A stretch of DNA of 64,000 nucleotides from an uncultured Saprospiraceae bacterium (GCA_937980645.1 CALJPQ010000002.1:62001-126000); one strand, 5' to 3'; shown: positions 8,052 to 17,170, counted from the stretch's first letter. A program made the numbers and translations. Notes: generated by a model from the sequence alone, not told the origin.

Positions 8052-8441
8052 ATGGTGTTGCGTATGCGCCTTGCCTGTACCCTTTTCATGGGCATTTCAT
8101 TTGTAGCCTCCTGGGGGCTGCGAACGGGGCATTTGCTGCTGCACTGTGAGCATCACCATGCACTGCCGTGCTCTGCGCGCTACGACGAGAGCCATAGGTA
8201 TCACCTGCACGACGAGCGCTACAGCGCCGATGACTGCTGGGTGTGCGCGTTCTGGTTTGCCACGCCCGATTTGCCGGCAGCCGGGCCTTGCATAGTAGCT
8301 GTTGATGCAGAGCCCCACGGCGCCCTGCCTGTTTTTCTGGAAACTCATAACGCTGCACCGCTGCGGCTGCGGCGTTCGCGCGCGCCGCCTGTAGCGGCCT
8401 TTGGGCCTGCGGCCGCTCCGGCTGGCCCACCTCTGGCCTGA
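8052..8441 (+). CDS. Small His/Cys-rich exported protein ahead of a TonB receptor
   Basis: 129 residues from the ATG at 8052 (or 125 from 8064). A hydrophobic N-terminal segment (RLACTLFMGISFVASWG) is followed by a metal-ligand-like stretch: HCEHHHALPC, HRYHLHDERY and DDCWVCAFWF. The tail is Ala/Pro/Arg-rich. Bacteroidota often carry a small exported protein with H-rich and CxxC-x-F motifs directly before a TonB-dependent receptor and its companion lipoprotein; this looks like one, perhaps related in style to DUF2946. A role in metal handling is inference from residues and position only. An upstream in-frame ATG at 7923 is rejected because the promoter box lies after it. Confidence 0.6.
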   Translation: MVLRMRLACTLFMGISFVASWGLRTGHLLLHCEHHHALPCSARYDESHRYHLHDERYSADDCWVCAFWFATPDLPAAGPCIVAVDAEPHGALPVFLETHNAAPLRLRRSRAPPVAAFGPAAAPAGPPLA

Positions 8442-8564
8442 CGCTTCTTCAGAGCGTGCGGCATTTCGCTTGGGTAAAACCTGCAATGTCCTGTATCGCC
8501 TGATGTGCGGAGGCCAGGAAGTTCCTCCTTGTGTGTTTCCAGTTTTTTCACAAAAAAGCAAGCA

Positions 8565-10928
8565 ATGACTGTCCAAGCAGCGCGTCTCTGGAGCGCGGCC
8601 TGGCTCGTGTTCGGCGGCGCCTTCTGGTTGAAGGCTCAACACTGCGATATTCCGCTGCGCGGCGCGGTGTGGAATGCCGATACGGGCGAGCCTTTGCCCT
8701 ATGCGTCGGTGCATATTGTCGGTACGAACCGCGGCGCCATCACCGACGAGCAGGGTACTTTCATTATTCGCGACCTGTGCGAAGACTCCACTTATACCGT
8801 TACGGTCAGCCATATCGAATGCGACCACGAGACGCAGGTCATTCGATTGGTGGAGAATAAGGTGTTCCATTTTTACTTGCATCACCATATTCTGTCGGAG
8901 GTAGTGGTGCAGGAGCGGGCTGTAGCGCCATTGCCTGCCCAGGCTTCCGAAGCCTTGAGTGGCGAGGCGCTGACGCAGCGACAGGCCTTGCCGTTGGGCG
9001 AGGTGCTGCGGCAGTTGCCTGGTGTGGCGGTGTTGAACACGGGCACGACCATTGCCAAGCCGGTCATTCACGGGCTGCATTCCAACCGCATTGCTATTAT
9101 TGCCAATGGTGTAGCGCTGGAAGGGCAGCAGTGGGGAGCCGAGCATGCGCCGGAAGTGGATCCGTTCACGGCTCAGCGCATTTCCGTGGTCAAAGGCGCT
9201 GCGGGCGTGCGCTACGGCGTGGGTGCTATGGCTGGTGCGGTGGTGCTGGAACCCGCTCCATTGCGGCAGCGCCCCGGCACAAGCGGTTGGCTCTACGGCG
9301 GCCTGAACAGCAACGGCTGGGGCGGTACCCTAGCCGGTGCCGCCGACTGGAAACCCAGGCGAGGCGCATTAGCTTTGCGTGTGCAAGGTGCTGCCAAACG
9401 CAGCGGTAACCTGCGCGCACCTGACTACTGGCTGGGCAACACCGGCCTGGAGGAACTGAACTTCTCAGTGCTGGCCGAAGGAAAAACCAGACACTGGCGA
9501 CATGAAACCGCTCTGAGCCGCTTTGCCCAGCGCATCGGCATCTTTCAGGCTGCACACATAGGAAACCTGACCGACCTGCAGCTAGCTATCGAAAGCGTAA
9601 CGCCACTCAACAACGACAATCGCTTCCGTTACGACATCGAGCGCCCGTTCCAGCGCATCCGGCACTACACAGCGCGCCACCGGGCCAGCCGACCGCTTTC
9701 GGATCGCTGGAAATTCTCCACGCAGTACGCCCTGCAGTTCAACCTGCGCGAGGAATACGACGTCGTGCGCCGCACGGGCAGTGCCGCTGACCGACCGCAA
9801 CAGCGCTTCCGCATCTGGACGCACATGCTCGACGCAGCTGTAGAACACGCGCCCATCTACCACTGGGAAGGCGGCGTCGGCGGCCAAGTGCTCTACCAGT
9901 ACAACTTAGTCGGGCGTGGCGGCCTCATCCCCGACTATCAGAGCTGGGGCGGCAGCCTGTGGTGGCTCGAACGCTGGCGACACTTTCCCAAGCCCTGGGA
10001 ACTGGAGCTGGGCCTGCGCTACGATTATCGCCGTACCGCTGCCAGCACTACCGGCACGCTCTTCAACGTGGACACTACCGTGCACTTCGGCGGCCTGTCG
10101 GGCAATCTCGGCGTAGTGCGTCGCCTGGGTCAATACACGCGCCTGACCCTTAACACGGGCTATGCGTGGCGACCGCCGCACGTCAATGAGCTCTTCGCCC
10201 GCGGCGTGCATCATGGCGCCGCCACTTACGAAGAAGGCCGGCCTGACTTGCAGCCGGAAAAGGCCTGGAACACCAACTTGACCGCACATTGCGAACGCCA
10301 ACAGTGGAATGGAACGCTGACGCTGTTCCGAAATCAGGCGCAGAACTTTATCTACTTAGACCCGCAACGCACGCTGGTGCTCACGTCGCGCGGAGCCTTC
10401 CCGGCCTACTTCTACGCTCAGGCCAACGCTGTGCTGTACGGCGCCGACGCCGCCGTAACAGCACCAGTGTCAGGAGGCTTAGCTATTGAAGCCCGAGCCT
10501 CGCTGCTGCGCGCCTACCGAACGGCACCTGACTCGGCGGAAAACATCCCCCGCCGCGACTGGCTGCCGCTCATGCCGGCCGACCGCTTTCAATATGGCCT
10601 GTACTGGTCTAACGCACCCAGCGCAGGCTCGAACGCTACGCACCCAATACCGCAAACGTACGCGCGCCTGACGGGCAGCACCACGCTCCGCCAGATGCGC
10701 ATCCCCGCGCAGGGCCTCTTAGCCGATGCTCCGCCAGCCTTCACGGTCTGGAGCCTCGAAATCGGACACACCTTCCCTATGCGCAAACGCCCGGCTCAGT
10801 CCTTAGAAACCGGCCTCACGGCGCGCAACCTCACCAATGCGCGTTACCGCGAATACCTGAACTTCTTCCGATTCTTTGCCGACGAACCCGGGCTGAACAT
10901 CAGCCTGTGGGGCAAATGGCATTTTTGA
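8565..10928 (+). CDS. TonB-dependent outer-membrane receptor (candidate metal uptake)
   Basis: 787 residues. Signal peptide (TVQAARLWSAAWLVFGG... to LKAQ), then a carboxypeptidase-regulatory-like domain (about residues 28-105; GEPLPYASVHIVGTNRGA), then the plug (about 110-225; LRQLPGVAVLNTGTT, RISVVKGAAGVRYG), then a 22-strand barrel ending in the aromatic LWGKWHF. The plug has VIHGLHSNRIAIIANGV and GQQWGAEHAPEVDP; the GxEHxPExDP signature is shared with ZnuD-like zinc receptors and their Bacteroidota relatives. Histidine-rich HIECDH and LHHH stretches precede the plug. Neighbours, a His/Cys-rich protein upstream and a lipoprotein downstream, fit a metal-uptake locus. Zinc as substrate is inference. 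Start chosen at the ATG preceding the signal peptide. Confidence 0.85.
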   Translation: MTVQAARLWSAAWLVFGGAFWLKAQHCDIPLRGAVWNADTGEPLPYASVHIVGTNRGAITDEQGTFIIRDLCEDSTYTVTVSHIECDHETQVIRLVENKVFHFYLHHHILSEVVVQERAVAPLPAQASEALSGEALTQRQALPLGEVLRQLPGVAVLNTGTTIAKPVIHGLHSNRIAIIANGVALEGQQWGAEHAPEVDPFTAQRISVVKGAAGVRYGVGAMAGAVVLEPAPLRQRPGTSGWLYGGLNSNGWGGTLAGAADWKPRRGALALRVQGAAKRSGNLRAPDYWLGNTGLEELNFSVLAEGKTRHWRHETALSRFAQRIGIFQAAHIGNLTDLQLAIESVTPLNNDNRFRYDIERPFQRIRHYTARHRASRPLSDRWKFSTQYALQFNLREEYDVVRRTGSAADRPQQRFRIWTHMLDAAVEHAPIYHWEGGVGGQVLYQYNLVGRGGLIPDYQSWGGSLWWLERWRHFPKPWELELGLRYDYRRTAASTTGTLFNVDTTVHFGGLSGNLGVVRRLGQYTRLTLNTGYAWRPPHVNELFARGVHHGAATYEEGRPDLQPEKAWNTNLTAHCERQQWNGTLTLFRNQAQNFIYLDPQRTLVLTSRGAFPAYFYAQANAVLYGADAAVTAPVSGGLAIEARASLLRAYRTAPDSAENIPRRDWLPLMPADRFQYGLYWSNAPSAGSNATHPIPQTYARLTGSTTLRQMRIPAQGLLADAPPAFTVWSLEIGHTFPMRKRPAQSLETGLTARNLTNARYREYLNFFRFFADEPGLNISLWGKWHF

Positions 10929-10987
10929 AAACAGGCCCACTCATGGGTCGCTATTCCATTTTCAAACACAAAATCTGAACACACATC

Positions 10988-11530
10988 ATGAACAATCATT
11001 TGTTAAAAATTGGTTTTCTGGCCCTTTTTGCTTTCGCTGTGGCAGCCACCGGCTGCCGCAAAGACGATGACACTGAAAACGAGGTAATCACCACCGTTGT
11101 GGTGCACCTCAAAAGCACCGACGGTACCTTCGACCGGCGCTTCACCTGGAATGACCCCGACGGCGATGGCGGCCTGCCGCCTACGGTGGAAGACATCACG
11201 CTGGCGCCTAACAAGGAGTACAACGCTGAGGTGCATTTCTACGACCGAAGCAAGTCGCCTGAAGTAGATATCACGGAGGAAATCGAAAAGGAGAGCGACG
11301 AGCATCTGCTGGTGTATCGCGTCAGCGGGACGCTGAACCTGACCATTACGCCCACAGACACGGACTCGAAGGGCCGTCCTTTCCGTCTGAAGACACGCTG
11401 GGCAACGGGTGCTGCCTCTACAGGGTCGGTCGTTGTCACGCTGCGCCACAATCCGAACAAGCAGCTGCCCAACCTTGACCAAACGGGCAGCGTGGATGCT
11501 GAAGTAGAATTCCCGGTGCGGATTCAGTAA
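10988..11530 (+). CDS. Lipoprotein partner of the TonB receptor
   Basis: 180 residues. Signal peptide with lipobox (FAVAATGCRKDDD, cysteine 23) followed by an acidic linker. The mature domain has EVITTVVVHLKSTDG, FTWNDPDGDGG, APNKEYNAEVHFYDRS and DITEEIEKESDEH. This arrangement, ending with an acidic IT-EEI-x-E-SDEH motif, recurs in Bacteroidota lipoproteins encoded directly after ZnuD-like TonB receptors, sometimes labelled as periplasmic-binding-fold proteins. The acidic/His motif may bind a cation, which is inference. It lies 59 bases after the receptor, on the same strand, and is followed by a strong terminator, so it is the last gene of that transcript. Confidence 0.75.
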   Translation: MNNHLLKIGFLALFAFAVAATGCRKDDDTENEVITTVVVHLKSTDGTFDRRFTWNDPDGDGGLPPTVEDITLAPNKEYNAEVHFYDRSKSPEVDITEEIEKESDEHLLVYRVSGTLNLTITPTDTDSKGRPFRLKTRWATGAASTGSVVVTLRHNPNKQLPNLDQTGSVDAEVEFPVRIQ

Positions 11531-11563
11531 GACAGAGCCGGCAGCGTTTGCGCAACAATATGG

Positions 11564-11599
11564 GCGCCATTTTCCTTGCACGGAGGATGGCGCTTTTTT
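11564..11599 (+). terminator. Rho-independent terminator
   Basis: GCGCCAT at 11564-11570 extends through TTTCC to pair with GGAGGATGGCGC, followed by TTTTTT. It ends the receptor-lipoprotein transcript ahead of the convergent tonB operon. Confidence 0.7.
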
Positions 11600-11669
11600 C
11601 GTCAGGCAATGACCGAAGAAATCTATTGCTATCCTCCTTCAGAGCGAGAAAAACCTCTACTGGCGGGGG

Positions 11670-12509
11670 CTATTTGATCAACTGGAACCGCACCGGCAGC
11701 ACGAAGCGCACGTTTACTTTGACGCCGTTGTGTTCGCCGGGCGTCCAGGCGGGCATAGACTTCACTACGCGCACGGCTTCGGCGCCGCAGCCACCGCCGA
11801 TGTCTTTGAGGATTTCCACGTTGGAGATGCGGCCTTCGGTATCCACGACAAAGCGGATGACGACGATGCCCTGGATGTTGTTTTCCAAAGCTAAGCGCGG
11901 ATACTTCAGGTTTTCGGACAGGTAGGCCATAAGCGCCTCCTCGCCACCGGGGAATTCGGGCCGTTTGGATACGAAGTCGTACACGGGTTCTTCGCGTTTG
12001 GGCGCGGGTTTGGGTGGCTCGGGTGGTGGTGGTGGTTCGGGCAAGGCTACTTTGGGCGTGTAGTCCACGTAGAGGTCGCCGCTACCTTCCTGGGTTACGC
12101 GCGCGGGGTTGGCTTTGCTCAAGTCTTCGATGGTGGGAATCTCTTCCTCGTCGCGCACCTCTTCGTCGGCTTTGACGACGGGTTTCATGAATTTTACGGT
12201 ACGCACCTGAGGCTGTGCCAGTTCAGGCTGTTTGGGCTTTTCGGGTTCGGCTACGGGTGGCGGTGCAGCCAATTCGGCGTAGGGGGTTACATTGACCTCA
12301 ACCTGCTTTTCTTGCACTTCGGCCCGCTGGCGGAGCCATAGCCACAACAGCGGAGTGCCGTACAGTAACCCCAGCACAAGCAGGCCGCCCACTACTCCGC
12401 GCGTCAGGTGTCGGGCGCGGCGCTGCCGCAATACATAGGCTCCGTAGGCCTTGTTCTTGAAGGCAAAGAGCGTTTCTTCGAGCGCTTGCTGTTGGTATGT
12501 GTCGTTCAT
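11670..12509 (-). CDS. tonB: TonB energy transducer
   Basis: 279 residues. One N-terminal membrane helix (about residues 32-53, GVVGGLLVLGLLYGTPLLWL), a Pro/Glu/Lys-rich periplasmic spacer (AAPPPVAEPEKPKQPEL, LPEPPPPPEPPKPAPK), and a C-terminal TonB domain (FPGGEEALMAYLSENLKYP, then GIVVIRFVVDTEGRISNVEI). In this gene's operon it follows exbB and two exbD genes, the usual proton-motive-force complex that powers TonB receptors. The start ATG is 17 bases after the preceding exbD. It converges on the TonB receptor/lipoprotein genes, which could be clients. Confidence 0.92.
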   Translation of the reverse strand: MNDTYQQQALEETLFAFKNKAYGAYVLRQRRARHLTRGVVGGLLVLGLLYGTPLLWLWLRQRAEVQEKQVEVNVTPYAELAAPPPVAEPEKPKQPELAQPQVRTVKFMKPVVKADEEVRDEEEIPTIEDLSKANPARVTQEGSGDLYVDYTPKVALPEPPPPPEPPKPAPKREEPVYDFVSKRPEFPGGEEALMAYLSENLKYPRLALENNIQGIVVIRFVVDTEGRISNVEILKDIGGGCGAEAVRVVKSMPAWTPGEHNGVKVNVRFVLPVRFQLIK

Positions 12510-12526
12510 GGTTGCTTCAAGTCGGT

Positions 12527-13069
12527 TTACAAGTCAGGTACCGGAATGCCGGTGCTGCGCATGAGGGTGAGTTCTGGTTCGCTTACCCGGTCAATAGCAT
12601 AGCGACCGATATGGTTGATGTTCATTTCATCCAGCAGGATGACGAGGTTTTCAAAGGCGCATTCGGGGTGTGGTTTGAGCAGCACGACGGGCTTTTCGGT
12701 CTCCTGGACGAACGTCTGCAGGAAGCGGCGCAGCCCTTTTTTGTCGTAAGACAAGGGCTTAAAACCGCCGACTTCGGGCAGGCCGCGATAGTAGTACAGC
12801 TTATTGTCGGGCAGGGCAATGAGTGTGAGCGCCTGGGAGGCTTTGACGGCCTGTACCTCTTCGGTGCGCGTCTGTTCGTCGTCGGGCACGGGCATGACCA
12901 ATTCCATGCCGCGCGGGCGGTACATAGTGGTGGACAGCATGAAAAAGGTGAGCAGGAGGAAAGCCATGTCCACCATGGAGTTCATGTCCGTAGCGATGCC
13001 GGGTTTTTCCTTGACCCGGCCCAGCCGGCGCAGGCGATTGGGATTGGGAATTTCGTCAATATCCAGCAT
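12527..13069 (-). CDS. exbD: ExbD-family biopolymer transport protein (second copy)
   Basis: 180 residues. A short basic N-terminus, then the ExbD membrane helix with its conserved aspartate: DMNSMVDMAFLLLTFFMLST (D of MVDM is the proton-pathway residue). The rest is a periplasmic domain with KPVVLLKPHPECAFENLVILLDEMN. ExbD works with ExbB in the inner membrane. The start overlaps the end of the upstream exbD by 14 bases, implying coupled translation. The two ExbD proteins differ in sequence, so this is not a recent duplication; paired ExbDs are usual in Bacteroidota TonB operons. Confidence 0.9.
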   Translation of the reverse strand: MLDIDEIPNPNRLRRLGRVKEKPGIATDMNSMVDMAFLLLTFFMLSTTMYRPRGMELVMPVPDDEQTRTEEVQAVKASQALTLIALPDNKLYYYRGLPEVGGFKPLSYDKKGLRRFLQTFVQETEKPVVLLKPHPECAFENLVILLDEMNINHIGRYAIDRVSEPELTLMRSTGIPVPDL

Positions 13070-13673
13070 CGTCGTTCAGCTTTTTAGGTTGGGTGATGAG
13101 GGTGAAGCGCAGCACGTTGATGTCCGTTAGCGTCTTGATGACGTCCTCGACCTTTTTGTATGGTGTGGTGGCGTCGGCTTTGATGGCTACGCGCAGGCGC
13201 GGGACGGTTACGCGCGCCAGGATGATCCAGTCGGCCAGTTCGTTTTTGTCGCCCACTTTGGTAGGGATGCCCGTTTGCTTGAACCGTTTGCGCTCTTCGG
13301 CAGGGGTCTGCAGCAGAGCGCGCAGCTGGGTGGAGGGCACTCCAAAGCCCGACATCGTCTCGAAGGCCCGATACTCGTCTTCGGTGTACTGAATTTGATT
13401 GACCTGCGCGTGCCTTTGCAGCCATGCGCGTCGCGCTTGTGGAGAGGTCAGGCTCAGGTAGGCCCGCCCGTCCTTGTCCACAAAGATGGTCAGCAGGTCG
13501 GTCATAGGTAGGTTTAGCCCGGCTACCGAACGGGGCATCTGCACCCACACGATCTCGCCCGTTTTAAAAGTGGTGGCCAGCAAGAAAAAGGTTACCAGCA
13601 GGAAGGCCATGTCCACCATCGGCGTCATGTCTATCTGCGGTGTTTTAGGTCTGGATAAAGCGCTCAAACGCAT
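13056..13673 (-). CDS. exbD: ExbD-family biopolymer transport protein (first copy)
   Basis: 205 residues from the ATG at 13673; a longer frame from 13736 would overlap exbB. Its membrane helix reads DMTPMVDMAFLLVTFFLLAT, with the functional aspartate in MVDM. The periplasmic part is longer than in classical ExbD, with an inserted segment around residues 70-150 (ARRAWLQRHAQVNQIQYTEDE to EERKRFKQTGIP), before the standard PRLRVAIKADATTPYKKVEDVI core. It lies 14 bases after exbB. Confidence 0.9.
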   Translation of the reverse strand: MRLSALSRPKTPQIDMTPMVDMAFLLVTFFLLATTFKTGEIVWVQMPRSVAGLNLPMTDLLTIFVDKDGRAYLSLTSPQARRAWLQRHAQVNQIQYTEDEYRAFETMSGFGVPSTQLRALLQTPAEERKRFKQTGIPTKVGDKNELADWIILARVTVPRLRVAIKADATTPYKKVEDVIKTLTDINVLRFTLITQPKKLNDDAGY

Positions 13674-13687
13674 GGCTGGCTGATTTT

Positions 13688-14473
13688 TTAGTCCACAAAA
13701 AATTTGAGCTTCAGGCTGTGAATGATGCTGAAGCACACCTCGTCAATGGTGTAGGTGATGCGCTCTATCTGGTTGTTGAACGAGTTGTAGAACACAATGG
13801 TGAACGCCGCCGTGGTGATGCCTAAGGCGGTCGTTACCAGCGCCTGCGAAATACCGCCCGCCAGACCCACTGGGTCGGGTTCGCCCACGCGCGCCAGAGC
13901 GGCAAAGGCCTGGATCATACCGGTTACTGTACCGAGCAGACCCACCAGCGTGGAAATCTGCGCTACCGTACCCAGGATGAACATGTTGGTCGTCAGCTCC
14001 GACACTTCCAGCTGCGTGGCCTCTTCCAATTCCTTCTGAATGAGGTAGATGTCTTTCTGATCCACATTATCCGCAGACTTTCGGCTCAGGAAGACCTCGG
14101 TGCCCGTCTTGACGACATTGCCCACGGCACCGCGCTGCTGGTCGCTGATTTCCACAAGTTTCTGATAGTCATCGGCTGCCAGGGCGCTTTTTACTTTGGA
14201 AATGAACTCGCGCAGTTCGCCTCGCCCGCGCGACATGCGCAGCGAAAAGTAGCGCTCGATGATGTACACCAGAGCGATGAACTGGAAACTCAGCAACGGG
14301 ATGACGAGCACGCCGCCCTGGTAAATCGTGCCCAACATGTTGCGGGCCTGTCCCTTAGGGTCGCCGTCCACAAAATTTGCCGGGTTGCCTGCTACATAGG
14401 TGTACACTAAATAGCCCACTACTACCGAAAGCGGCAGGACGATGTAAGCGAGTTTTGCGTTGATGTTTTTCAC
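13688..14473 (-). CDS. exbB: ExbB/TolQ/MotA-family proton channel protein
   Basis: 261 residues. Membrane segments at about residues 8-27, 52-72, 145-170 and 190-215. The signature block LGTVAQISTLVGLLGTVTGM followed by GISQALVTTALGITTAAFTIVFYN is typical of the MotA/TolQ/ExbB pore region. It is the first gene of the exbB-exbD-exbD-tonB operon and has its own promoter at 14508. The protein pairs with ExbD to convert the proton gradient into TonB movement. The segment between helices 2 and 3 is cytoplasmic and helical (SRKSADNVDQKDIYLIQKEL). Confidence 0.92.
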   Translation of the reverse strand: MKNINAKLAYIVLPLSVVVGYLVYTYVAGNPANFVDGDPKGQARNMLGTIYQGGVLVIPLLSFQFIALVYIIERYFSLRMSRGRGELREFISKVKSALAADDYQKLVEISDQQRGAVGNVVKTGTEVFLSRKSADNVDQKDIYLIQKELEEATQLEVSELTTNMFILGTVAQISTLVGLLGTVTGMIQAFAALARVGEPDPVGLAGGISQALVTTALGITTAAFTIVFYNSFNNQIERITYTIDEVCFSIIHSLKLKFFVD

Positions 14474-14507
14474 GATAGAGGTAAAGCTGGTGAACGATTT
14501 CTGCTCA

Positions 14508-14515
14508 CAAATTTA
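14508..14515 (-). promoter_or_regulatory. TAAATTTG promoter of the exbB operon
   Basis: On the minus strand a TTTG is followed by 17 bases and TAAATTTG, then about 34 bases to the ATG of exbB. This is the best -33/-7 pair for the four-gene operon. Confidence 0.6.
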
Positions 14516-14649
14516 GACCCTACTCAAAGACGCAAAGAGACGTTTTTAATCAGCGCGTGCGGTAATCTTTTTCATTGTGCCGCCCTTGCATACAGGCGAC
14601 ATTCCGGTCATCCCTGTATTGGTGCAATCTTGCAGTACTGGTATTGCCC

Positions 14650-14657
14650 TACCTTTG
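14650..14657 (+). promoter_or_regulatory. TACCTTTG promoter, leaderless arrangement
   Basis: TTG at 14630-14632, 17 bases, then TACCTTTG; the ATG at 14662 follows four bases later. Transcription would start at or very near the A of the start codon. Confidence 0.6.
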
Positions 14658-14661
14658 CCTT

Positions 14662-15147
14662 ATGTCCAACGCATTTTCCGAATTTCTCGAACGCTTCCCG
14701 CCCATACCTATGCCTGTGGTGTTGGGTGAAGACACGCACCATATCTTCTCACAGGAGAACAAGCCGCTGCCCCAAGCCCTGTCGGCGCAGTTTATCCAGC
14801 CCTATGAAGACCAGAAGACCGACGCCGATGACCTGGTGGAGTACGTCCCTTGCTTTGCTATCGAAGGTACCGAGCACTTCGCTGCTGTGGTGTGGTGGAA
14901 GGCCGGTCTGCTGGTCTACGAGTACGTGCTGGCGACATTCACCTCTAAAGGCGAACTCATTGACCGGCGTGTTATCGCCTATACGCGCGTCGTGGATGAC
15001 CGGGTGCACCGCGCCATGGCCACCATTGACGAGGATTGGAACATCTTCATCGCCGAGGGCGAAGCATCGAGTGCAGACGACTCCTTCGACCCTACAACTT
15101 CGCGTATGCGCGAGCTAGAGTTGATGCTCGACGGGAAGATTGTTTGA
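14662..15147 (+). CDS. Conserved hypothetical protein
   Basis: 161 residues, no signal peptide or membrane helix, acidic (many Asp/Glu near the C-terminus: AEGEASSADDSFDP). The start MSNAFSEFLERFPPIPMPV is fixed by the promoter box four bases upstream; in-frame ATGs further upstream are outside the transcript. The middle (VEYVPCFAIEGTEHFAAVVWWK then GLLVYEYVLATFTSKGELID) has an alternating beta pattern, suggesting a small beta-rich cytoplasmic protein. I do not recognise the family. Single-gene transcript between the tonB operon and the GH13 gene. Confidence 0.7.
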   Translation: MSNAFSEFLERFPPIPMPVVLGEDTHHIFSQENKPLPQALSAQFIQPYEDQKTDADDLVEYVPCFAIEGTEHFAAVVWWKAGLLVYEYVLATFTSKGELIDRRVIAYTRVVDDRVHRAMATIDEDWNIFIAEGEASSADDSFDPTTSRMRELELMLDGKIV

Positions 15148-15231
15148 ATGGAAGAGGAGGCGGCTTTTCATGGATGGAAGCGTCTTTAATGACGGATGGC
15201 CGGCTTTTATGAGAAAAAACAACGTTTTTTG

Positions 15232-17136
15232 ATGAAAAGAAGAACTGCTCTGTGGTGGCTGCTTCTGTGGTTGGTGTGGCTAAATGCCGGTCATGCTCAG
15301 TTGCCTGCTGTTGCACCGCCTGAAGTTGTGCCCGCTGTGCCGAATGCGTATCGCATAGAGCCGCCCAATTGGTGGACGGGTATGCGGCACAACCGCGTGG
15401 AAATTCTGCTGTATCGGCCCGGCCTGCAGGCTTTTGAGGTGCGCCTGAGCCGTACGCGCGGCGTTGCGCTGGAGCGCGTCGTGCGTGGCGATAGCCCCAA
15501 CTACCTGTTTATCACCCTGAACATTGCGCCTAAAGCGCCCGCGCAAACGGTATCCATCGTGCTGACCCACCGCGACAGTGCCGGCGTGCGCTTTACGGCG
15601 GAGTTTCCTATTCTGGCACGCAATGACGAGCCCAAGGCTCAGGGCCTCACCCCGCGCGATGTCATCTACCTCATTATGCCCGACCGCTTCGCCAACGGCG
15701 ACCCTTCCAACGACAACGTGCCCGGTATGCTCGACACCCTGGCCCGCGACTCACTCCTGGGCCGACACGGCGGCGACCTCAAGGGCATCCTCGACCGATT
15801 GGACTACCTGCAAGACTTAGGCATCACGGCTCTGTGGCTCAATCCGGAACTGGAAAACAACCAGCCCGAAGCCTCGTACCACGGTTACGCCATCACTGAC
15901 CTGTACCGCATTGACCGCCGCCTGGGCACCAACGAACTCTATCGCCAGCTCGTGCGCGCCTGCCACCAGCGCGGCCTTAAGGTCGTGCGCGACGTTGTGC
16001 CCAACCACATCGGCCACCACCACTACTGGATGCGCGACTTGCCCATGCGCAGTTGGGTGAACACCTGGCCCACCATGACGCAGACCAACTACCGCGCCAC
16101 CACGCTGCTCGACCCTTATGCCTCCGAATACGACCGCAAACGCTTCACCGACGGATGGTTCGTGCCCTCCATGCCCGACCTCAACCAGCGCAACCCGCAC
16201 GTGGCCAACTACCTCATCCAACAGGCCATCTGGTGGGTCGAATACGCCGGCATTGACGCCTTCCGCATTGACACCTACACTTACCCCGACCAGGCGTTCA
16301 TGAGCCGCTTCTGCAGCGCCCTGCGCGCCGAATACCCCAGCCTCTTCCTCTTCGGTGAAATCTGGGAGCACGGCGTCATCCCGCAGGGCTTCTTTGCCGA
16401 CAACCAGCCCATGCAACGCGCCAAATTCGACTCCAACCTACCCGGCGTGCTCGACTTTCAACTCTGCTTTGCCATCCACGAAGCCCTCACGCGCGAACAA
16501 ACCTGGACCGAAGGCGTCGCCCGACTTTACTACGCGCTCGTCAAAGACTACTTCTACGAAGACCCCATGCGCAACGTGGTGTTCGTGGATAATCACGACC
16601 TCACGCGCTTTTTCTCCATCGTTGGCGAAGATCTTAACCGCTGGAAATGCGGCATCGCCTGGCTACTCACCACGCGCGGCATCCCACAAATCTACTATGG
16701 AACGGAAATCCTGAGCACGGGCTTCGAGGCACCTTCGCACGGCAACATCCGCAAAGACTTCCCCGGCGGCTGGCCCGGCGACCCGGTGAACAAATTCACC
16801 GCCGAAGGCCGCACGCCTCAAGAGCAGGAGGCATTCAACTTCCTGCGTACCCTGCTGCACTACCGCTACCGCACGCCAGCCCTCTATGCAGGCCAGCTGA
16901 TGCATTTCGTACCGGAGCGCGGCGTGTATGTCTATTTCCGCTATGACGATTCCAGAACCGTCATGGTCGTGCTCAACACAGCCCCAGAAGAGCGGACACT
17001 CGACCTGAAGCGCTTTGCCGAGCGCCTGCAGGGCTTCCGGGCCGGGCGCGACGTGCTGAGCGGACAAACCTTGCCCTTAAACAAAATCCTGGCGGTGAGC
17101 GCCTTTACCCCGTTGGTATTAGAACTGGAGCGATAG
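15232..17136 (+). CDS. Cyclomaltodextrinase-like GH13 alpha-glucan hydrolase, exported
   Basis: 634 residues. Signal peptide (MKRRTALWWLLLWLVWLNAG), an N-terminal Ig-like domain (about 35-135; IEPPNWWTGMRHNRVEILLY), a GH13 barrel, and a C-terminal beta domain. GH13 conserved regions: DVVPNHIGHHH (region I), GIDAFRIDTYTY with the nucleophile Asp (II), FLFGEIWEHG with the acid Glu (III), and VFVDNHDLTRFF with the stabilising Asp (IV). The WWTGM N-terminus is typical of the cyclomaltodextrinase N-domain found in Bacteroidota neopullulanase/SusA-like enzymes. It probably breaks maltodextrins in the periplasm. No susC/susD genes adjoin it. An upstream ATG at 15196 is possible but leaves a poorer signal peptide. 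Confidence 0.88.
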   Translation: MKRRTALWWLLLWLVWLNAGHAQLPAVAPPEVVPAVPNAYRIEPPNWWTGMRHNRVEILLYRPGLQAFEVRLSRTRGVALERVVRGDSPNYLFITLNIAPKAPAQTVSIVLTHRDSAGVRFTAEFPILARNDEPKAQGLTPRDVIYLIMPDRFANGDPSNDNVPGMLDTLARDSLLGRHGGDLKGILDRLDYLQDLGITALWLNPELENNQPEASYHGYAITDLYRIDRRLGTNELYRQLVRACHQRGLKVVRDVVPNHIGHHHYWMRDLPMRSWVNTWPTMTQTNYRATTLLDPYASEYDRKRFTDGWFVPSMPDLNQRNPHVANYLIQQAIWWVEYAGIDAFRIDTYTYPDQAFMSRFCSALRAEYPSLFLFGEIWEHGVIPQGFFADNQPMQRAKFDSNLPGVLDFQLCFAIHEALTREQTWTEGVARLYYALVKDYFYEDPMRNVVFVDNHDLTRFFSIVGEDLNRWKCGIAWLLTTRGIPQIYYGTEILSTGFEAPSHGNIRKDFPGGWPGDPVNKFTAEGRTPQEQEAFNFLRTLLHYRYRTPALYAGQLMHFVPERGVYVYFRYDDSRTVMVVLNTAPEERTLDLKRFAERLQGFRAGRDVLSGQTLPLNKILAVSAFTPLVLELER

Positions 17137-17170
17137 ACCTGCAGACACTATCTGGGCTGCGTCCCCGGGC

